In this document: positions 1 to 12,151 of the stretch, in pieces
Layout of the letters: every line of letters starts with the position of its first letter
Numbering within the stretch: the first letter of the stretch is position 1
DNA from: Phoronis australis
Taxonomy: Eukaryota; Phoronida; Phoronidae
Length of the DNA stretch: 64,000 nt
Direction of reading: 5' to 3'
NCBI GenBank assembly: GCA_002633005.1
Contig: NMRA01000033.1
Location: 1,014,611 to 1,078,610, forward strand
Notes under the pieces: model-generated
Database searches by the model: none
The model's input: only the letters and a program-made list of their open reading frames with translations
Told to the model about the DNA's origin: nothing
Translations under genes and position numbers: made by a program

Positions 1-1747
1 ATGACAAAGCAACGAAGAGACATACATGTACTGTAGACGTTGCTGCACATCTGAAGCGAAGTGTTGTTTTCTAGTTCTACCAGCCGTCTCAAATAAACGA
101 GACTGTAGTTGTATTGGCTATTCCCCACTGTTGTACATAAAACTTGGATTATGGTTGAAACTGGGTTCCATTCTTCCTCTCGCATAGTTCTGGGATTCCT
201 CGTCAGGTAATGAAAGATAAGTGTGGTCAGTTGTGGTGAAAACATACTTACATGTAATTTTAATCTACCTAAAACCGATTTTGTCTTCGGACGTGTTCTT
301 GCCAAATTTTCTCGATCACTTGGCCTGGGTCTCATCTTTGCCAGAATTTTGGTCTTGAAGGATCTCTAAACCCACCTTCCATCACCAAATTACTTTTGAT
401 TTATGCATCTTGTCTTCATGAAATTGGGCATAAGTTATTCCTTAGTCGACTATTGGGTGACTTAAGGGCTTCACTTTGTCACCGCTTGTGACTAGACTCT
501 ACAAGTTGACTTGTCACGGCGCGCCATTTTATGCACCGAGCACTTTCCTAAGGCGAAACGAACTGTCAGCTTTTTGCAAATCCAAAAATTGCTTCTCATC
601 TGAGTAATAAGCAATTTGAGATTAATTTTATAGTGGTGCAGTCTAAATCAAAAGTTCGCCTTTTGACGCAATGCGGGTTTACATGTATGTGAATCTAGGA
701 CCTTAATAAACGATGCCAACTCTTAGTCATCCAAAATCATGCTTTGTCAACCATTAAACGTATACATTTTCTGAAAAGAGAAAGATCGAGGATTCTAAAA
801 TAATATGCTTCTTACTACAGTGTCTTCTTTGTTGTCACGTGACCACGTTTTTGAAGTAAAATGTTCATGTGCAAGAAAGGTGCTTCCATTAATAACCCCC
901 CTAGGCGATTTTACTAAAGAGTTTTTAAATATATCTCAAAAACGCTGTTAGGAATTTTCGATTATCCTCTTAGTTTGGGTTTTATGCCAAATTAATTCGC
1001 AAAACACAAGGCATTTTTTGTAAAAAAATCGTGATCTTATTCTTATATCGTATGGTACGCAACATTAGGCATATTAAAGCAAAATCATTACAGCATTTTT
1101 GAAATAAAACGGTAATTTTTTCAATATGCAAAATCGGCTGTGGTTATATTGCTATGAATGTACCTTTCTTGCACATGGGAATTTAATCAACTTTAAACGT
1201 GGCCCCGTAACAATGATAAAGACACAGCAATAAGAAGCATATTTTTAGAACCCTAGATCTCACGATCCCTTCAGAAAATAATTTTAATGGTTAAGGAAGC
1301 ATAGTTTTTCGATATTTGACTTAGAGTTGAGGACGTTCATCCAGGTCCTAGTCGTAAGTGACTTTTCGTGGGGCCGGATGTGAGATTTGGATTTGGTGGT
1401 TTTGTCTTCATGACATTTGCATTTTACATTTTGTGATAGTAAACGATTTGAAGCCGTTAATTAAACATTCTTGTTCTCCCGCAGCTTTAGCTACGGGATA
1501 CCGTAGAAGTATTTAACCTATAACTGTGCGTACATGTACATGTAGATCACCACTCCTAGTTTGGGGCCTGTTCCTGGCTTTACGTGTTAGCAATGGTGAG
1601 GACAGTTACTTCACGAATACGCAATATCAAACCCACCTACACGTTGATCTCCTTTCAATGCCATTAATAGAAACAAAGCCAGTGATGGACGTGTTATCTC
1701 AGTTGTAATGTTTAATTACCGAAAGTTTTCGTCATTGTGTTTTTCAG
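1..1747. other. Intron of the first receptor
   Basis: Upstream of the 42-bp exon. It holds only the foldback element; I looked for the TM6 exon (LIPLFG-type) on the + strand and did not find it. Confidence 0.6.
691..1360. repeat. Large foldback (inverted-repeat) element, about 190-bp arms
   Basis: Left arm 691-878 and the reverse complement of 1165-1360 match over most of their length, sharing ctaggacct, aaccatta, tctaaaa, atatgcttctta and catgtgcaagaaaggt. The centre is about 285 bases of AT-rich DNA. It lies in the intron before the 42-bp TM7 exon. It is probably a MITE or foldback transposon; no ORF. Confidence 0.65.
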
Positions 1748-1789
1748 GGTTTCTTTGTAGCGCTCGTGTTCTGTTTTTGCAACGGCGAG
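1748..1789 (+). CDS. 42-bp TM7 exon of the + strand class B GPCR
   Basis: Fourteen codons, phase 0 at both ends, between ttttcag and a gtaata donor. It encodes GFFVALVFCFCNGE. Confidence 0.85.
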
Positions 1790-4700
1790 GTAATATTTTG
1801 TCAATAAATTTCTGGGTCCCGTTTTGTGAAATGTCCTAAGTCCGGTCTTAAGCATGCTACTGCAAAACCAAGACTGCGTTTTCGAACAGGTAAATGTAAA
1901 ACGGTGGAAGTAATGAAATTACAGGTTGATCATTGTCCATGTTCAGACTTAACGAGCTAAACCACGAGTCACCCTAAGGAACACTGACTATGAACAAATT
2001 GAGAACGAAATCACGACCGTCTTAGTCAAGACCGGACTTACGATCCTTGATAAAACGAACTCCAGGTTTGGATGTCATGCTTTTACTTTGCACCGGGTTC
2101 ATCTTTACGAATGCAATATTTTATTCGAAATAATTTAAAACTGCATATTGCTCTGTTTAGCGAGTTGAAAAAAAAAACAAAATCGAAAGAAGCTTTTCAG
2201 AGAAGGGACAATGGTGCGTTAATCATACGGACCGTAGACCTTCGTGCAAAAACAATTCCCTGGTTTTGGTTGAAGTTGTAAAACCACTGTTTCAATGTGT
2301 AATCAATGTTTTAATAGGATGTATGCTATGAAAACAACTGCCCCTATGCACCCAAATGTTAAACCTTAACCTTCAGCATTTGGCTAAAAACATGCGTTCT
2401 GCTTGCCAGGTACATTCCTTGCTGCGAAGGTCCAAACCTTCATGTCGGAAATGTAAGACAAATTCACGGCGCCTGCATGTACAATGTAAACGTGGAGCTG
2501 GGACCTTAGATGTTAAGTTTCGATTTGTTACATATCCAGGTTGAATTAGTTCATAGGCCTAGTTACCATTTTTCAATGAGTTACAGAGATTTAGCACAAC
2601 TGTTGTATTTTCAGAATTGTTGGTATTAACATACACACGATTAAACAAAATCAGGAAGGGAGTACTGAATTCACTAAAAATTCTTTCATTTTCTGAAAAC
2701 ATGGACATCAATTCGAAACAAGTGCTTCAACCGGGCGCTTAACGATTGACCCAATTGCTCATGTCGTTGTTTTTGAATATTACGGAATTTCTGTCATTTA
2801 CATTGTACAAAGGAGGGCTGTGTTTTGCATGATTTTTATTCTGACCGTAGTCTATCGATGTACATGTAACTGTTTCGACAATACCATTCTCATACATTGG
2901 AATTTTACTATTAAGCTTTAACGATGCTTTGTCTAAGAAATTTACATGCTGTCTGTGCGATTAGTGCTTCGGTTTGCTGTTATATACGTGTATGTCACTA
3001 TGAAAACTATCGTTAAGATTGTTTTTCAGCCTGCACAATTAGAATGTTTTTTTTTTGGATTCTTTACAACTGTTCAAAATTAATGCGATTTGAAATATAG
3101 TGTCCAATTGCAACCTTCAACTACTACAATCTCCATCACTCAGAGCTGCTTGATTGTGAAACAATTCTTTTCAATTGCCGGAAACTGAGGACAAAGCAGC
3201 CATAAGATTTCATCGACGTTTTGACAGATTATGCGTAGATCATCTACAGGATAAGTATCAGTCACAGAACAATTAACAGCAGAACAGAACATATGCAGAT
3301 ACAGTCACGCTGAGATCTCATTGATTCGTAGCTGTTCTGTGAACTCGAAGAGACTATTGAGTTTTGTATTTAGACGTAAATCAAAAGTCAGCAATCTAAT
3401 TACAAACTGCCAAAAGTTCGCAACTGTTCTGTGAACTCGACGAGACTATTCAGTTTTGTACTTAGACTTAAACCAAATGTCAGCAATCTAATTACGAAGT
3501 GCCATAATTTGATTTGTTGTCTTTTGCTTTTCTCGAAATGTTTTCTGTATAATAGTCAAGCAGACTACGGATTTCTTTGTTTTGACTTCGAGTTGTAGAG
3601 AGATTTCTGACTCACAATGTTAGCAGACGAAGCCAACAGCATATCAATTTTTAGCCGAAAGTCAACAGACAAGCCAATACACTTTAAATTAATGAAACAC
3701 GCCTCAGGTCTACAGTCCTGTCACGGGGTTTTGAACTGTACGCTGAGCACTGATGTGAATGATACGCTGCAATTCGTTCTATGACATCCCAATTCAAACC
3801 GAGCATACATCAAAACGTCGATGAAGTCTTGCATCTGGTTTCTCATAAGAAAGTTCTGTTGTAGAGGTGTCTATGGTCTTACCCAGAGTAGAGTTCTGCG
3901 ATTTTATGTGATCCTCATACAAGTAGAATTTCTGGTGAAAAGTAGAAGGTACAAAATTATGTTGGCACAGCTGTTGTGTTTGGTGACAGGTTTTGGTACA
4001 AAGTAGTTAACTTAACTGCCCACTTGTGTTCAAGAATGTTAACAAACTGGTCCCTAATATTTCAGTGAAGCAGATCCATGAAGCAGATCGGCTTGGGCCA
4101 GAGGCCTAATCTTTCATTCTGAAATCGAACTCAAAACTATTTTTAACATTTCAAGTTTTCCTGGATTGCGAATTCTAGATCAGTATTTATTTTTACATGC
4201 ACGAGTGTATAAACGGTTGCACAAACGAGTGTGTAGTTCAAATTTGGATTTGATGTCTCCATAGGATTACAGTCATCCACGTGAGCCATAATATATTCCA
4301 GCACAGAATACTAGACACTTATATATAGTTGGTACAATCATTTTGGGTCTACGTCTTCCCTCAGAACATGCATAAAGTTAAAACAAATACCTGAAAACGA
4401 AACCTTCAGTATAGAGCTGGTAACGTATAAGATTGATGCCAAACACCATTAAATTAAATTTTGTGACACGTCAATTCAGTGAGACTAAGTCGCGTATTTT
4501 ATGGTATTAATATTAGCGAGGTGTTTTGGATGTTGTTTCTCTTTTTTGATTATTTCATTTTCAGACTTTTCGTCAATTTCTTACTAACAGTTTACAATTG
4601 ATATATGTACACATTTCTTTAAAACTTACCACCATCACCAACACCCCCACCACCACCACTTGACTACCTGCGGTCGTCATAGATTCATAATGGATAAAAT

Positions 4701-7329
4701 ATATTTCAGTGTTTCTTTAACATTCCGAAACTCTTTGAAACACATTTTGATGAAAACAATGTTTGTTATGACGTCAACCACTGTACATGTAGACTAATGT
4801 TCATCCACTTCGTTTCTACCCACAGGTTCACACGCATCTTCAAAAGACGTGCATAAAACTGAAACTCACACGGGATTTTTATAGAAGAGAATCAAAACAA
4901 AGGTAAATCATGTTGTTTGCAATTGCCCCTTGCATATTCAAATTCAGCGTCCTGTCACTCGTATGATGGTATTTTAATAGTAAATACATGTCGGATGCTT
5001 AAGCCCAGCTGAACCCCCTGAAAACTCGCTCCAATATTGATTAGTATATCATACAAAGCTATTCATAAAGCTTGATGGTGCTACACCGTCCATACTTTCG
5101 ACTTCCTAAAACTAGTTTGAGATGGTGGTGTGTTAACACCATTTACAGTAACCCCAAGTCTTTTTACATTCGCGCAACATATGCGGTCACCCATTTTGAA
5201 CATTCTGCGGCTATCAATGGTGGTCAATGATAAACACTAGATTCATTTTTTTGGGAAATTTGCCAAATTCGGCAATTGAACTGCTGTGATCATTAATAAT
5301 CCATTTATTGGGAAGGAGCTTGTTGTTTTGTATCTCCATTAGGATGGATATCCAGGCGGATGTCCCTTTTTACTTGGTAGGCTGGCTGAAGAGAGTGACG
5401 TATCGCTTCACGTACATTAATTGTACGTGTCTTAGTCCATTGTTTCAATTTTATTGGTACGTTATCCCAGAATAAGTCAGGCTGTTTTGACCACATCACT
5501 GCTTTGTTACCCTTTAAAAGTTTTCCATGTGATCTCTTGCGTTCAGCTATCCTGGTGTGCGTTCAGTAACGGCAGCAGTGCTGTAGTGGTAAAAGTAGAG
5601 GTAAGTAGGCGACAAAAGCCCACCGTATCACCTTGAGCACTGAACGCAACTTACGGTGCGTAGGCGCTACGTTCAAATGCCAAAAGGTGGGTGACTGCGC
5701 CTACGTGCGCGTACGCCCCACTACAACACTGAACGACAGGACCTAGCTAAAATCTGGCCGAAGTCACGTGTTCTTATTTAAAATACACGACAATATCTCA
5801 CGTAATCACGCGAAGTCTGGCTTTTTAGCTAGGTCCTGGCGTGCCTGAACTGGAGGCTGAATTCCAACAGGTTTCATTAAATTCCCAGGGTATTTGGTGC
5901 ACTTCATTGTTAGAAACGAAGCGAAACTTATATGTTGCTTGCGAGTGCCCCTTGACCCACATGGTATGCAAATTACCGTAGTTCCATATCAAATGTTCAA
6001 ACCAATCAGACTCACTTAGCGAAGTCCTGCAGTCAAAGGTCGTGTCCGCTTGCTGAAGTAAATTACACTTGGCTCCTGTACTATAAATGGCGGAATGAAT
6101 GTGGAAAACACGGACTTGTCGGTAAATATTGTGAACTAACTTGTTCACGAATTAAACCGTTTCACCCTGAAAAAATACAAATTATCTTTTTCTTCGCTTG
6201 GCATTGCAACTATCGCACGTTGGCCTAACGCTGTGGTTTGCAAAATGCTGGCAAAAGTGGACTGCCCCAGATTTCTATCTATAGTCCCATGCCTGTCCGT
6301 TATTTTTTGAACTGCTTACATATAGGTCCAAGTTTTTCAGAGATTGCAGGTACGTATGGAAGTCGCATAGTTTGTAGTGTAGGATCTTATTCATCCTTTT
6401 AATTTTTTTGTGGTGTTATTGCTGATCGATTAAATCCTATGATTAGCCACGATATCACTGTATATATAACTATTGATTTTGAATGTTTGTATCTGCTTGG
6501 AGTGTTGTGCTACACATTTTCATTTGATCCGCTCAATTTTTGGCACTTAATTGACAATACATGTAATTCTTTCATTTCCATTGGTTTGCCTGGAGGTGTA
6601 GTCAAGGTACCGTCTAGTTTCAGTGGTGTTCTTAATTCAGTGACCTCTATCTGTGATAATTATTAAGGGCTTTCAGTAAGGCAGTCAAGCGACACATGAC
6701 TACCCCTTCTGAGAAATATATAAGTATGTCCAAATTTCTTCGAGGTGGAGGTGAATGTATGGCTTGTACATGTAGGTCTAACGATTGAACTGACAGCGAG
6801 GTCATTGATTCAAATCCCAGCGTGCGCAAAAGGAGAAGTGCTCATCGATGGCTGCCACAAATGTATCATATGACAGTGTTTTTTTTTTTCTAAGAATGCT
6901 GCAATGCCTGGAATATGGCGGAGATATTAGTTACCAAAATTTCAAGCCAATCCAAAGAAGCTAGAGGATGGTATTAGTGGACCATTAATTTTACCAATCT
7001 GTCCTTGAAGGGAAGGCATATTATTCTTATCGTTTTATGTTATGGAGAATTTACGTACAAACCACAACGCCAGTACTGATTGATTTATGGTTATGTTCAT
7101 TTATTCCTGCAGGAGTTTTAGTCTAACCTCACAGACAACCGCTTTGTCATTCCGTGGAGGTCGTCTAATGAGTACTTCATTGCCCCAGAACTCCAAGAGT
7201 CGAGCAAGCAGGCAGAATTCGGCTCCAAGTCCCAACGGAGGACCGATGTCGTCGACATACCATCCATTGCCTTTCGAGGAAATCGGAACAAAACCATGCC
7301 ATCTGACGGAAAATGGCACAATAAAATGA
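1748..7329 (+). CDS. 3' end of a class B (secretin-family) GPCR: TM7 and cytoplasmic tail, three exons
   Basis: Coding exons are 1748-1789, 4826-4902 and 7113-7329 (phases 0, 0, 2), giving 111 residues and a TGA stop. The first exon is exactly 42 bases and encodes GFFVALVFCFCNGE, the TM7 signature of secretin-family receptors (compare QGFFVAIIYCFCNGE of PTH receptors); a separate 42-base TM7 exon is known in this family. It follows ttttcag and ends at GAG|gtaat. The second exon starts with V, completing NGEV, and gives a basic helix-8 region. The last exon encodes a Ser/Thr-rich tail (SFSLTSQTTALSF), likely regulated by phosphorylation. Family: peptide-hormone receptor of the plasma membrane, coupled to G proteins. 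The extracellular domain and TM1-6 must lie before base 1; I found no TM6 exon in 1-1747. The subfamily (PTH-, calcitonin- or PDF-like) cannot be told from the tail. Confidence 0.85.
3204..3830. repeat. Element bounded by a 20-bp terminal inverted repeat
   Basis: aagatttcatcgacgttttg at 3204-3223 and its reverse complement (19 of 20 identical) at 3811-3830. No transposase is seen between. It contains the 92-bp tandem duplication at 3332-3505 and lies in the first receptor's intron. Confidence 0.45.
3332..3505. repeat. Diverged tandem duplication, 92-bp period
   Basis: 3332-3412 and 3424-3505 share ctgttctgtgaactcga and gtcagcaatctaattac with scattered substitutions. Confidence 0.7.
4826..4902 (+). 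CDS. Post-TM7 (helix 8) exon of the + strand class B GPCR
   Basis: Starts after ctacccacag and ends AAAG|gtaaat, 77 bases, phase 0 in and phase 2 out. It encodes VHTHLQKTCIKLKL and then a basic stretch, as in the juxtamembrane tail of the family. Confidence 0.8.
5561..5850. mobile_element. gttcag-type MITE, interrupted by a hAT-like MITE
   Basis: Left end gttcagtaacg, right end ttagctaggtcctggcgtgcc-tgaac. The interior, cacgtgttcttatttaaaa and tatctcacgtaatcacgcga, matches copies at 45081, 61081 and 63227. Bases 5568-5739 are an insertion plus its target duplication. Confidence 0.65.
5576..5731. mobile_element. hAT-like MITE, copy 1 (156 bp)
   Basis: Ends cagtgctgtagtgg and ccccactacaacactg are inverted repeats. 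It is flanked by aacggcag (5568-5575) and aacgacag (5732-5739), an 8-base target duplication with one change. CAGTG ends and an 8-base duplication are typical of hAT elements. It has no coding capacity and is nested in another MITE. Confidence 0.75.
6768..6828 (+). repeat. tRNA-like (SINE head) remnant
   Basis: aggtcattgattcaaatccc has a B-box (gattcaaatcc) preceded by a tRNA-like stretch. Degenerate. Confidence 0.3.
7113..7329 (+). CDS. C-terminal tail exon of the + strand class B GPCR
   Basis: Starts after ttcctgcag and completes a split Arg codon (AG|G). It reads 72 codons to TGA. The tail is rich in Ser, Pro and Asn. ORFs on the other strand here are shadows. An aataaa overlaps the last codons (gcACAATAAAATGA) and would lie too close to the stop to be the main poly(A) signal. 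Confidence 0.8.
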
Positions 7330-10300
7330 AGCCAACAGTTGACAAAAGCGCAAACCAAGGATTTTGTGCTCTATTTTCCAGCCAGAGACGGGATTCGGTA
7401 AAAACTGACCAACACTCGCACTCACGACCCAGAGAATAGTCGAAAATATTACCGCAACATCTTGTAGATGGTAATGTCTTGATATCTGACAGGTAACTAA
7501 CAAGTCTTACGAAGGGCTGGTTTAACAGGTTGCTTATATCGATGACACCCTGTACACTTCAACTTAAGAATTCTAAAAGGTAAAACCGCCGGGAATTGCA
7601 CTGCCAGCATAAGTTATCATCGTGTGGACGTATCGTCTATTGGAATTAAGGGTGAGGAAGCAAACGCTTGACGGAAATTGGACCTTTACCACGGAACCTG
7701 AACTTACCACGGACATTTTGGAGCTACAATGTAGTGACCGAAGTGCGCGATTCTGTTCATGCGACTAGTCATTATCAAGGGGTGCACACCAGCTCTTAGC
7801 GTGGTTGCGCACTTTTACGACGCACTGCAAAAACCTTTACAATACACAAAGGACGTTTACAACAGAACCGTAACTCCGAACCACACTCAAGCAGTCTTGA
7901 AACAGGTACCCTTTGGCGTAAACACCGAAATGCGCTACCTACATTCTACGTGCGTTTTTCAGTCATTTTCACTAAAATTATCTATGGCAAGAGGGCCCGA
8001 GTTAGGTTAGAGTCCCGTTGTAGTTTCCTGTACATCGTACATGTAAGTGTTGTTTAGTGTGTATAATTACAACCTTTCATGGGTTCCTCCATATTCTCTA
8101 CGACTACGGCATTGAGAAGTTTGTCTCGTGAGCCACCAGTCTCGCACCACAGACTTGCCTGTCGATGTCAGCAGTGACACAGTGAGATCTTAGAATGGAA
8201 TGCAAAAGGTTTTTTCTTTATTCTACGTCAGTATACCGAAGACTAGGTACATGTACGGCGGCCAGTGTCCTAAGCGGCAAAGAGCAGGACCGTAAATGTG
8301 TACTGATAGATGAGTAACTGTGACCGGGATAACTTTCCCCGATGAAGGCGATAATTTCGGTGGCAAAAAGCGAATTGAATGAAACGTTATGTATAGTCCG
8401 TGGGTGTTTTTGCAGTTTATTTCAGTATTGGATGTAAGTTCGACGGTTATGCCGGATCAACTGGATAAGACATCTGACTAGTTCTCGGTGACGAGTTTCA
8501 GCTTAGAGACCCATCAGATGTCTTAGCCGCTTGACCTGACGGAACCGGCAAAGTCAATTGGAGCTTATAGCATATACTAAGATTGACGTTTTGATACGAC
8601 AGTGCTGTTTGGCATGGTGCCAAGTCTCTATGGTATGAGTAATCATGTATTGACTAAAGACGGACGAGGTTGTTGATGTTGTATATTCAGGCATCCACGT
8701 GTGTTGAGGTAGACTCTGTTGACTTCAGTTTTGGAAATTAATTACAATGCTAGATACTACTCAAGTAATAAGACCGTTTTAACACATTCATCACAGCAAC
8801 GACTGCAAAAAAGTCCGATCTATGCATGTACATACACGTTCATCTTGGGGGTGTTGCCGAGTAATGTGTGAACCAGGGCATTTAAATGTCAGTTACCTAC
8901 ATATGCATGTGACAGTATGTCCTGTGTATCCGCTTTACTGGAATTAGTCTACTGACGAATTAAATTCCTTTTCGTGATAACGTCACACAATTCTGTTGTC
9001 ATGGCCACTCGTTGCCATGGGCACTCGTTTATGATATCTCTCTGCTCACTTGTTACATCGGATGTAGAAATTTCGTGGTGTGTAATTAAGAATAATTATG
9101 CAAATGCGTCTCCTTAATTTTGGGGATGGCACAGACACTGTGTACACTTGCTTGCAATTACCTACCCAAACACGCAAATAAAAATATGACTGCTGGGCAA
9201 TACAATGAATAAAGGTACACAAACTCGGAGAGGTAGAACAATTCCCACTTATTGTTTAAACCCTTCGAAACATAATTACATCCTCATTCCAAGTGCCACT
9301 TGAGTAAAACAAACGCCATATGGTGGTAACTTTCCTGCATAACTATATCTAAATACACAAGCGTTGAGGATAATGTTGGCCCACTTAATCAACATTTCGT
9401 TTTGGTGCCGCACGAACACATGGGACCAGGTGCCTCTTCCCTACCCTACACAGCCACCGGACGGGGTACTGTCCAGCGGGTGGCAGCGGTTGGGGATTCA
9501 GACTCGCTATCGTTCACAGTGGAAATTGTGGTTTCGCAGTGATCCTGTAAGAAAAGAGACAATTCCACTGAGATTCATTAAGCAGTGACGTTCTTACTAC
9601 ATACACGATAGCCACCATTTGTACTTTCCAGTCGACGACAGCAAATCTCACAACCACACAAGAGAAATGGTCGTAGTTCTACCTCCGTCGTATCGCGTCA
9701 TGGAATTTGCCAGCAAGCGTCTGGAAACACGATAATATATTCTCAACAAGAAAGTTCTGTCTCGTAATAGTTCAAACTGAGGAAGCGCACTAGATTCGAG
9801 TAAGTCATTTTATCTAGAAAGCAAGAGGTAGATGGACGAATCGTGAAAATGGTCACTACCATCTGCCGGAAATCTAACTTTTATCTTCCAGGTGTTCAAT
9901 CTAGTCAGGTGACCACGAGTCAAACCATCAAATGTATGTATTATCCTGAGAACGACAGCAGATCGAGTTGGTGGAAAGACGTTCAATTTTATAAAAAAAT
10001 ATCTCGATTGTGTTCTATAAAACTCCTTTCGCTATTCTGTTATTCACCTAATGAGTGGCGAACACGGAAGGTAGTCCACCAAAAGCGCTAGAAGCAGCAA
10101 CAACCACACATGGAGAGCGCAAAAAGATGTTACGTTGGATCACGTGAGCAGATACTACCGACGTTTCGAACAAGCACAAGTACATGTTACTTAAAGTATA
10201 ACGAGCACTAACAACTTGACGCAGGATATTGTCTTTCGACTGTTCGATACAGTGGTTTACTTCCGTAGAACTTTTGTCAATCAAGACGATCCTGACCACA

Positions 10301-11791
10301 CGTTGTACAAAGCAAGAAAACGAAATATCGATAGACTTGCCCTTTTCTGATTAACCAAAATAACATCTGCTAAAACGAGTAACTACAACTAAAAGGTAAT
10401 TCATTAGATTTCAACAGAACGAGGCCATTCGGTTTCATTTTGTTTCAGGACATTATTGGACTCTCTTGAACAAGCTGCCGATGAGTCCCCAAGTAAAGCA
10501 GTATGTGGACATTTGTAACGAAACCATTTATAATTTCGGCAAGACGTGCAAGTCACCCAAACTTTATCATATGGGAAGCATGCACCGTTATCAGTTTATT
10601 TGTAATTGGCCAAAATAATCAAACGGAAGTACATGTGTATACGTACGTGACTGATGGCGCTTTCTGAAAGTCTTGGGTTGTGACTGGCTTCAGCCATAGG
10701 TGCAATCTACGAATGACGTTGACTTTAAATTCTTTAAAATGTTAATACACACATTGAAACCTATAGCTGCCCAATGTTCGTGTTCAGGTAATTGTTTTCG
10801 TGTTTCAGTAATCTATAAGGACATACAGTGTATGTTCCTTTCGCAATGACGAAAAACCGATAATGGTGTCAAATTAGACACTCCGCCGTAGGAACATGAG
10901 AGCCAAACACGAGCTCACGCCATGGTCCCAACTACATGTACGATCGCGTAGCCAGAAAGCCGGACAAAAAGCCTCGTTTGGGAACTACTTACACTGTACG
11001 TAGAACATGAACTTTGTGTAGTTCTATAGGAGGTAATCTGTGAAGGTACAAAACATAACAAGCGTTTAACCCCACCACCACAGCTAGCGCACACTCTTCT
11101 TTGCAACGTGCATTATCATAATTAATGAATGTAACTTGCATTGTTTGTGTTTCAAGGGTAAAACAACCCTTGAACTGTGCCTGATTCGTAAGAAAGCGGA
11201 AAAAAAGAAAGTTTGACAAAAACACTATGATGTATTTTTATCTGAAAATCAAGATTGTCTGGCAGTGACAACATCTGACAGGAAGATCAAGTGCTATTAA
11301 TAAAACTCAGTAACAAATACCTGGATGTTATCTGTGAGACTGGGTCATTTGTCTTCACTTAAAACGCATAATTGGTAAAAATTACCAAATAAAGTATAGT
11401 TGTACAACTATTCGTACCTTTGTCACCATTTCTTGAAGAACACAAGAGGTAGTCTATAGGGTGCGTGGTTGGCCTACAGTACACGGGTTCACTGGGTGCT
11501 CTAGCAAGCTGCCACACTGGTCGCATTTTAAAGCTTCTCACACTTTGCAGACGACACCAATTCTCGCTTAATAACGTTTCACATCACGTAACAATCTGAG
11601 TCAGCGACTGCCAGTTTCATGTCAACTCGTTGACACGACCGAACATCAAACTAGTTGGGACGGAAACAATTGGGTTTCATGTGATAACAGTCGAAGTATG
11701 CTACTTCTAAATACCAATTTTCACGTACAATACAGATTAAGATATTCATAATAACACAATCAAATGTTAAGATCACGTGATATCACGGTTA
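7330..11791. other. Intergenic region between convergent receptors
   Basis: Apart from the palindrome at 8449 I see no supported gene. AATAAA at about 9176 and its complement TTTATT at about 10595 could serve as distal poly(A) signals for the two genes. Confidence 0.5.
8449..8550. repeat. Imperfect palindrome (hairpin) of about 100 bases
   Basis: atgccggatcaactggataa and gacatctga pair with tcagatgtcttagccgcttg and ccggca across a loop of about 35 bases. Confidence 0.45.
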
Positions 11792-12151
11792 CTATATCTG
11801 TGACTGGCGCTCATTATATTTTTCGTCTGAGGAAGGCACAGGCATGTACTTGTGAATCTGTGGAGAGTTGCAAGACTGTCCATTTCTTGAAATGTTTGAA
11901 TTTCTATCGGCAATTTTCGGTGTGGTTTTGACACTGACTTGGCTCCCGTTTATACTAGGCATCGACCCCTTAGGGGTTCCACTAGCGTTCGAGCCTCGAT
12001 TTTTGCCGAAACTTACCGCCGAACTGCCTCGCTTTCGGCAGAAGTTGACAAAACTACTTGATAAACTCGTCCTTGTTGTCATGGTCAGATTTGTACTGAC
12101 AATACTTCCTCTACGCATGCGTCTACACGAGTCTTTGATGCACTGCATGAC
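11792..12151 (-). CDS. Exon 10: cytoplasmic tail and stop
   Basis: Starts after atgttttag with GTC ATG CAG, completing NGEV-MQC. It runs 119 codons to TGA. The tail is rich in Ser, Thr, Asn and Arg (RRMRRGSIV, MTTRTSLSSSFVNF), suiting GRK/PKC phosphorylation and arrestin control (inference). Confidence 0.85.
   Translation of the reverse strand, partial: VMQCIKDSCRRMRRGSIVSTNLTMTTRTSLSSSFVNFCRKRGSSAVSFGKNRGSNASGTPKGSMPSINGSQVSVKTTPKIADRNSNISRNGQSCNSPQIHKYMPVPSSDEKYNERQSQI

Noticed and set aside
1526-1708. ORF just before the 42-bp exon, with a leader-like start
   Set aside because: It has no TM6 sequence, the wrong relation to the acceptor at 1747 and no donor; probably chance.
5825-6148. 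107-codon - strand ORF beside the nested MITEs
   Set aside because: It runs into the MITE end and has no recognisable domain.
7101-7503. Three - strand ORFs over the receptor tail exon
   Set aside because: Shadows of the coding exon at 7113-7329.
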